From: an uncultured Treponema sp.
GTDB taxonomy: Bacteria > Spirochaetota > Spirochaetia > Treponematales > Treponemataceae
DNA length: 8,910 nt
NCBI GenBank assembly: GCA_937885475.1
Contig: CAKZZR010000078.1
Coordinates: 1-8,910 of the forward strand
Reading direction: 5' to 3'
Shown: piece after piece, positions 5,257-8,910 of the stretch
How positions within the stretch are numbered: position 1 is the first letter of the stretch
How the letters are laid out: every line of letters starts with the position of its first letter
Program-made: the position numbers and the translations under genes
The notes under the pieces: generated by a model
The model's database searches: none
Told to the model about the DNA's origin: nothing
The model's input: only the letters and a program-made list of their open reading frames with translations

Positions 5257-7046
5257 TGGCTAATCTGATTTCACAGGAAACGATTGATGCGGTGAACAAC
5301 ACCGCGGACATCGTAAGCATAATAAGCGAATACACAAAGCTTGACTCCCGCGGCAACGACTGGTGGGGCTGCTGCCCATTTCACGGTGAAAAAACAGCAT
5401 CCTTCCACGTGGATCCGGACAAAAAGTTCTACCACTGCTTTGGCTGTGGCGCGGGCGGCAACGTCATAAAATTCGTCATGGAGCAGGAAAAACTTTCGTT
5501 CTCGGACGCGGTAATCCTGCTGGCAAAAAAAACGGGAATCGAAGTAAAGTACACCGGAAACGGCGTTCGGCCAGACTTTGACCCAAAAATCAAGCAGATA
5601 GAGCAATATATAGAACTTTACGACAGAACGGGAAGCATGTTCCACTATCTTCTTACGGAGACGGAGCAAGGAAAGGGCGCCTTAAAATACATCCTTTCCC
5701 GCGGACTTACAGCGGAAACGATAAAGAAATTCAAGCTTGGCTATGCGCCGCAGGACCGCCGATGGCTCAAGGGCTTCCTTCTTAAAAAGAATTTCAGCCG
5801 CGACTTCCTTGAAAAATCAGGACTTTTCAGCAAGAACTACCCGGACGTGGCGTTCTTCTCAAACCGACTCATGTTCCCCATATTCAACCGGCAGGGGCAG
5901 ATTGTTGCCTTCGGCGGCCGCCAGCTGGACAACAATCCGGACAGTCCTAAATACCTTAACTCCGGAGACCTCATCCAATACAAAAAGGGAGAGACCCTGT
6001 ACGCGTTCAATTTTGCAAAAAAGGCAATAAAAGAAAATAAGAAGGTCATCTTCTGCGAAGGCTATATGGACTGCATCGCCTACCATCAGTGCGGCATAGA
6101 ATATGCGGTCGCGCCGCTGGGAACCTCGCTTACGGAAGACCAGATAAAGATAATCAAGCCGTTCGTAGACGAAGTCCTGCTTTCGTTCGATGCCGACGGA
6201 GCCGGGCAGAAGGCCACGATGCGCGCGATTCTCATGCTGCGCGCGGCAAGCCTGACGGTAAAGGTCATACGCATAGAGGGCGGCAAGGATCCAGCGGAGC
6301 TTCTTGTAAATTTCGGAACGGAAATATTGACAAAAGCGGTGAACGGTGCTATCTTAGACAGCGACTTTTTATTATCTAAACTAGGGAAAGAGTATCCTAT
6401 CGATACTCCGGAAGGAAAAATCAGAGCTTCACTGGCTTATTTTCCCTATCTGGATGCCCTTCAGTCGGATATATTACGAGAGTCTTGCCTTGACCAATTG
6501 TGTCAGGCATTCAAGTTAAAGCCGGAGGCAGTGAAGAGGGATTTCAACAATCGCGAACAAGCTCGTCAACGTTTAAATATCCGGCAGCCGGAAAAAAGCA
6601 ATACAGAGGAACCGATTCGGCGGAACGCCGAGTTGGGCTGTATCCTGGCAATAATTGCCGACCTAGATAAGTATTCACTTATTCGTTCAGAACTTACTCC
6701 CGATGATTTTGATGACTCTTACGCCAAGCAGCTTTACACCATTTTGGAAGACTGTTTCAAGGAAGATTCGTTGACCTTGTCGGCAATTCTTTCCAGATGC
6801 ACGGACCAACGGCTGTCAAACATGATAACATCGTCCCTTTCGGGCGGGGAATTCAGTAAGAATACTGAGGCGGCAGTGCGGGATTCTGTGCGGAGGCTTC
6901 ACAGAAAGGCTCTGGAGAAGCAGCGGGACAGGATAATGGACCGCATAAAGCAGTTCAACGCCATAACGAAGGACGACGAAAAGGAGCTTGCACGGCTGCT
7001 TTCTGAAAAAATGGACTTGGATCAGAAACTAAAAAACGAGTTTTAA
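5256..7046 (+). CDS. dnaG: DNA primase
   Basis: Makes RNA primers for chromosome replication together with the DnaB helicase. At 596 residues it is close to the usual length (E. coli 581). The CHC2 zinc ribbon is complete: Cys40, His43, Cys61 and Cys64, at the same numbers as in E. coli. The catalytic core includes RLMFPIFNRQGQIVAFGGR (204-222) and a TOPRIM domain with Glu268 in FCEGYMD and Asp312/Asp314 in FDADGAG. KDPAE (344-348) follows. The C-terminal third (about 450-596) is the less conserved helicase-binding part. The start is GTG at 5256, overlapping the mltG stop as TAGTG. No strong Shine-Dalgarno is seen, so translation probably depends on ribosomes finishing mltG. Codon use changes sharply after codon 357: TTA, CTA and TTG are almost absent before and frequent for the next 150 codons. 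A promoter lies at the same point. Confidence 0.96.
   Translation: MANLISQETIDAVNNTADIVSIISEYTKLDSRGNDWWGCCPFHGEKTASFHVDPDKKFYHCFGCGAGGNVIKFVMEQEKLSFSDAVILLAKKTGIEVKYTGNGVRPDFDPKIKQIEQYIELYDRTGSMFHYLLTETEQGKGALKYILSRGLTAETIKKFKLGYAPQDRRWLKGFLLKKNFSRDFLEKSGLFSKNYPDVAFFSNRLMFPIFNRQGQIVAFGGRQLDNNPDSPKYLNSGDLIQYKKGETLYAFNFAKKAIKENKKVIFCEGYMDCIAYHQCGIEYAVAPLGTSLTEDQIKIIKPFVDEVLLSFDADGAGQKATMRAILMLRAASLTVKVIRIEGGKDPAELLVNFGTEILTKAVNGAILDSDFLLSKLGKEYPIDTPEGKIRASLAYFPYLDALQSDILRESCLDQLCQAFKLKPEAVKRDFNNREQARQRLNIRQPEKSNTEEPIRRNAELGCILAIIADLDKYSLIRSELTPDDFDDSYAKQLYTILEDCFKEDSLTLSAILSRCTDQRLSNMITSSLSGGEFSKNTEAAVRDSVRRLHRKALEKQRDRIMDRIKQFNAITKDDEKELARLLSEKMDLDQKLKNEF
6327..6355 (+). promoter_or_regulatory. 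Predicted promoter inside dnaG, reading toward rpoD
   Basis: A consensus -35 TTGACA (6327-6332), a 17-base spacer and TATCTT (6350-6355) preceded by TG at 6347-6348 (extended -10) lie within dnaG. Transcription would start near 6362, about 700 bases upstream of rpoD, with no intervening terminator. E. coli also carries rpoD promoters inside dnaG, so an independent supply of sigma factor is plausible. Activity is inferred, not shown. Confidence 0.55.
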
Positions 7047-7064
7047 TAAGTAAGGTGATTATCA

Positions 7065-8870
7065 ATGGATCAGGAAATTAATCCTTCTATTCAGAAAATT
7101 TTGGACTATGCCGCAGGAAAGTCAGTCATCACCTATGATGAGATGACCATTCTTGTAGGACAGGATTTTGTGAATTCCCCTGAATGGGAAACGGTTCTTC
7201 AGCTTCTTGCAAAACAGAACATCCAGATTATTGAGCCTGGAATTGAGGATGATGAAGATGACGTTGAGGTTGAGGATGACGAGGACGATGTTACCGACGA
7301 GTCCCTGCTTGAGGACGGAGAGGAAGGCGTAGGCGATGACATAGAGCCGGACGTTGACCGAAATCGTCTTGTAAACGGCGACAAGGATTCCAGCGTCGAT
7401 GATCCAATCCGACTGTACCTGAGAGAAATCGGTAAGGAAAACCTTCTGACCGCGGAGCAGGAAGTTACGCTTTCCAAGGAAATGGAGGACGGCAACAACA
7501 TAATCAAGGGCGTCGTCATAAATTCCGGCATCATGATTCCAGAATTCTTTGAGATTGCGATAAAGGCGTTCACCCGCATTGACCAGCACGAGCCTGGCAA
7601 AGCCCGCAAGGAACTCAACGAAGAGATGGCAGAAAAGCGTCGCCTCAAGACATATTACGGAGAATTCATAAAGCCTGTGCTTCAGGAAATGAAGGCATAC
7701 AAGTCTCTCAAGGATCAGATTTTCAAGACGAATCAGGTGAGCCGCATTTTTGTAGACCCGCAGCTTGTTGAACTCAGACAGAAAATTCAAGCGCAGCTTC
7801 AAAAAATCGACATTCAGACCGAGGAGCTTGATAAATTCACCGCAAAATTCCTTGATGCCACAAAAAAAATCGAGGAATACCGTCAGAAGCAGGAAAAAAA
7901 GATGAAGGAGCTTCGCATCTCAAATGCAAGCGAGCTCCGTATGCTCGGCCGCCGTATCTCCATGCGCTCCGAAGCCGCAAAAATTGAGGCGGAGCTTAAC
8001 ATGACGACCGATGACATCCGCGACATATACACGCAGATTCAGAAGATTGACCGCAAGCTTAACCGCCTTGAGTTTGAGTTTGAGAACACAATCGATGAGA
8101 TTCAGGAGAAGGCAAAGGAAATAAAGCGTGGCGCCCGCATGATGGAAAAGGCAAAGAACCGCCTTATCAACGCAAACCTGCGTCTTGTTGTATCCATCGC
8201 AAAAAAATACACGAACCGTGGCCTTCAGTTCTTCGATTTGGTCCAGGAAGGGAACATCGGTCTCATCAAGGCCGTAGAGAAGTTTGAATACCGCAAGGGC
8301 TTTAAATTCTCAACCTATGCCACATGGTGGATCAGGCAGGCAATCACACGCTCAATTTCGGATCAGGCGCGTACGATTCGCGTTCCGGTTCATATGATTG
8401 AGCAGATAAATAAGGTTGTGCGCGAAAGCCGCCAGCTCATGCAGAAGCTCGGCCGAGAACCTACCGACGAGGAAATCGCACAGCAGCTCGGCTGGCCGCT
8501 TGCCCGCGTAAAGCAGGTTAAGAACGTTGCCCGCGAGCCTATTTCCCTTGAGACTCCTATTGGAGAGGAAGAGGATTCATCCCTGGGCGACTTCATTGAG
8601 GACAAGGAAGTTGAGAATCCGGCAACGCAGACCTCCTACAAACTGCTTCAGGAACAGCTTCGCCACGTGCTAGGAACCCTGCCACCGCGTGAGCAGGAAG
8701 TTCTTAAGATGCGCTTTGGTTTGGACGACGGCTATTCACTCACGCTTGAGGAGGTCGGTCTTTACTTCAATGTAACCCGCGAGCGTATCCGCCAGATTGA
8801 GGCAAAGGCGCTCCGCCGGCTCCGGCATCCGCGCCGTGCGAACGGTCTGCGCGACTTTATCGAAACCTGA
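7065..8870 (+). CDS. rpoD: Principal RNA polymerase sigma factor (sigma-70/RpoD)
   Basis: Directs core RNA polymerase to housekeeping promoters. The 601-residue product has all sigma-70 parts: region 1.1 (about 1-56), a very acidic linker (57-98), region 1.2 (111-143, from DDPIRLYLREIG) and a long non-conserved helical region (about 146-360). Region 2 (about 362-445) includes NLRLVVSIAKKY and the 2.3/2.4 segment FSTYATWWIRQAITRSI, followed by IRVPVHM. Region 3 is at 446-520. Region 4 (528-601) has LPPREQEVLKMRFGL and the DNA-recognition helix with VTRERIRQIEAKALRRLRHP. The near-consensus -35/-10 sites seen in this window fit such a sigma. AAGGTGAT (7052-7059), complementary to the 16S rRNA end, precedes the ATG by 5 bases. 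The gene follows dnaG by 18 bases and can be fed by the operon and by the promoter inside dnaG. No terminator is visible in the 40 bases after it. Confidence 0.97.
   Translation: MDQEINPSIQKILDYAAGKSVITYDEMTILVGQDFVNSPEWETVLQLLAKQNIQIIEPGIEDDEDDVEVEDDEDDVTDESLLEDGEEGVGDDIEPDVDRNRLVNGDKDSSVDDPIRLYLREIGKENLLTAEQEVTLSKEMEDGNNIIKGVVINSGIMIPEFFEIAIKAFTRIDQHEPGKARKELNEEMAEKRRLKTYYGEFIKPVLQEMKAYKSLKDQIFKTNQVSRIFVDPQLVELRQKIQAQLQKIDIQTEELDKFTAKFLDATKKIEEYRQKQEKKMKELRISNASELRMLGRRISMRSEAAKIEAELNMTTDDIRDIYTQIQKIDRKLNRLEFEFENTIDEIQEKAKEIKRGARMMEKAKNRLINANLRLVVSIAKKYTNRGLQFFDLVQEGNIGLIKAVEKFEYRKGFKFSTYATWWIRQAITRSISDQARTIRVPVHMIEQINKVVRESRQLMQKLGREPTDEEIAQQLGWPLARVKQVKNVAREPISLETPIGEEEDSSLGDFIEDKEVENPATQTSYKLLQEQLRHVLGTLPPREQEVLKMRFGLDDGYSLTLEEVGLYFNVTRERIRQIEAKALRRLRHPRRANGLRDFIET
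7245..7292 (+). repeat. Short in-frame duplication in the RpoD acidic linker
   Basis: The heptapeptide EDDEDDV occurs twice (residues 61-67 and 70-76), separated by Glu-Val. The two 21-base coding copies differ only at a few third positions (GAT/GAC, GAA/GAG). This suggests an old local duplication within the acidic spacer between regions 1.1 and 1.2, a part known to vary in length among sigma-70 proteins. Confidence 0.7.
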
Positions 8871-8895
8871 TTTCAGGCAAGGAAATCAATTTTAT

Positions 8896-8910
8896 GTGAA
8901 GCTGCATAAA
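8896..8910 (+). CDS. Possible start of a further gene, cut by the window edge
   Basis: A GTG at 8896 could begin a frame (Met-Lys-Leu-His-Lys) that runs off the window, with AAGGA at 8879-8883 about 12 bases upstream, which is longer than ideal. The ATG two bases earlier is followed at once by TGA. Only five codons are visible, so no product can be named. Confidence 0.2.

Noticed and set aside
7122..7802. Open frame of 226 codons on the minus strand opposite rpoD
   Set aside because: It is the mirror of rpoD codon usage, has no ribosome site or family motif, and lies wholly within a well-supported gene.
8866..8877. Small inverted repeat CCTG-CAGG over the rpoD stop codon
   Set aside because: Only four pairs with no T-run; too weak for a terminator.

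Overview
This 8.9 kb window reads as an ordinary chromosomal stretch of a spirochaete, most probably a Treponema with a roughly balanced G+C content. That assignment is inference: it rests on the mix of genes, the style of the proteins (long sigma-70 non-conserved region, ADP-glucose GlgA, AroH-type chorismate mutase) and my recollection of treponemal gene order. No marker gene settles the species. The window is densely coding, with no gap above 300 bases and no sign of transposons, prophage or CRISPR.

Left part (1-3894): the window opens inside a thiamine pyrophosphokinase gene whose N-terminus is cut off. It converges on a small gene for a three-helix membrane protein on the minus strand. 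That gene diverges from a plus-strand cluster: an SPFH/Band 7-like membrane-anchored protein, an AroH-type chorismate mutase and a glycogen synthase overlapping it by 4 bases. Two near-consensus sigma-70 promoters face away from each other and use the same -10 box at about 1009-1015.

Middle (3895-4160): a good promoter drives tRNA-Thr(UGU) and tRNA-Tyr(GUA), followed by a strong intrinsic terminator. The tRNA-Thr has two odd features: C in place of the near-universal U55, and a U-U mismatch in the anticodon stem.

Right part (4161-8910): mltG (endolytic transglycosylase, TTG start), dnaG (primase, GTG start overlapping the mltG stop by one base) and rpoD (principal sigma factor) form a tight run. 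This is a version of the 'macromolecular synthesis operon' with mltG where E. coli has rpsU. No convincing promoter lies between the tRNA terminator and mltG, so transcription may come partly from terminator read-through. A near-perfect sigma-70 promoter lies inside dnaG and would feed rpoD. It sits exactly where codon use in dnaG changes abruptly. The last bases may hold the start of another gene.

No wholly new system is evident. The most unusual points are the shared -10 bidirectional promoter, the mosaic dnaG with its internal promoter, the Lys15-to-Glu change in GlgA and the atypical tRNA-Thr.
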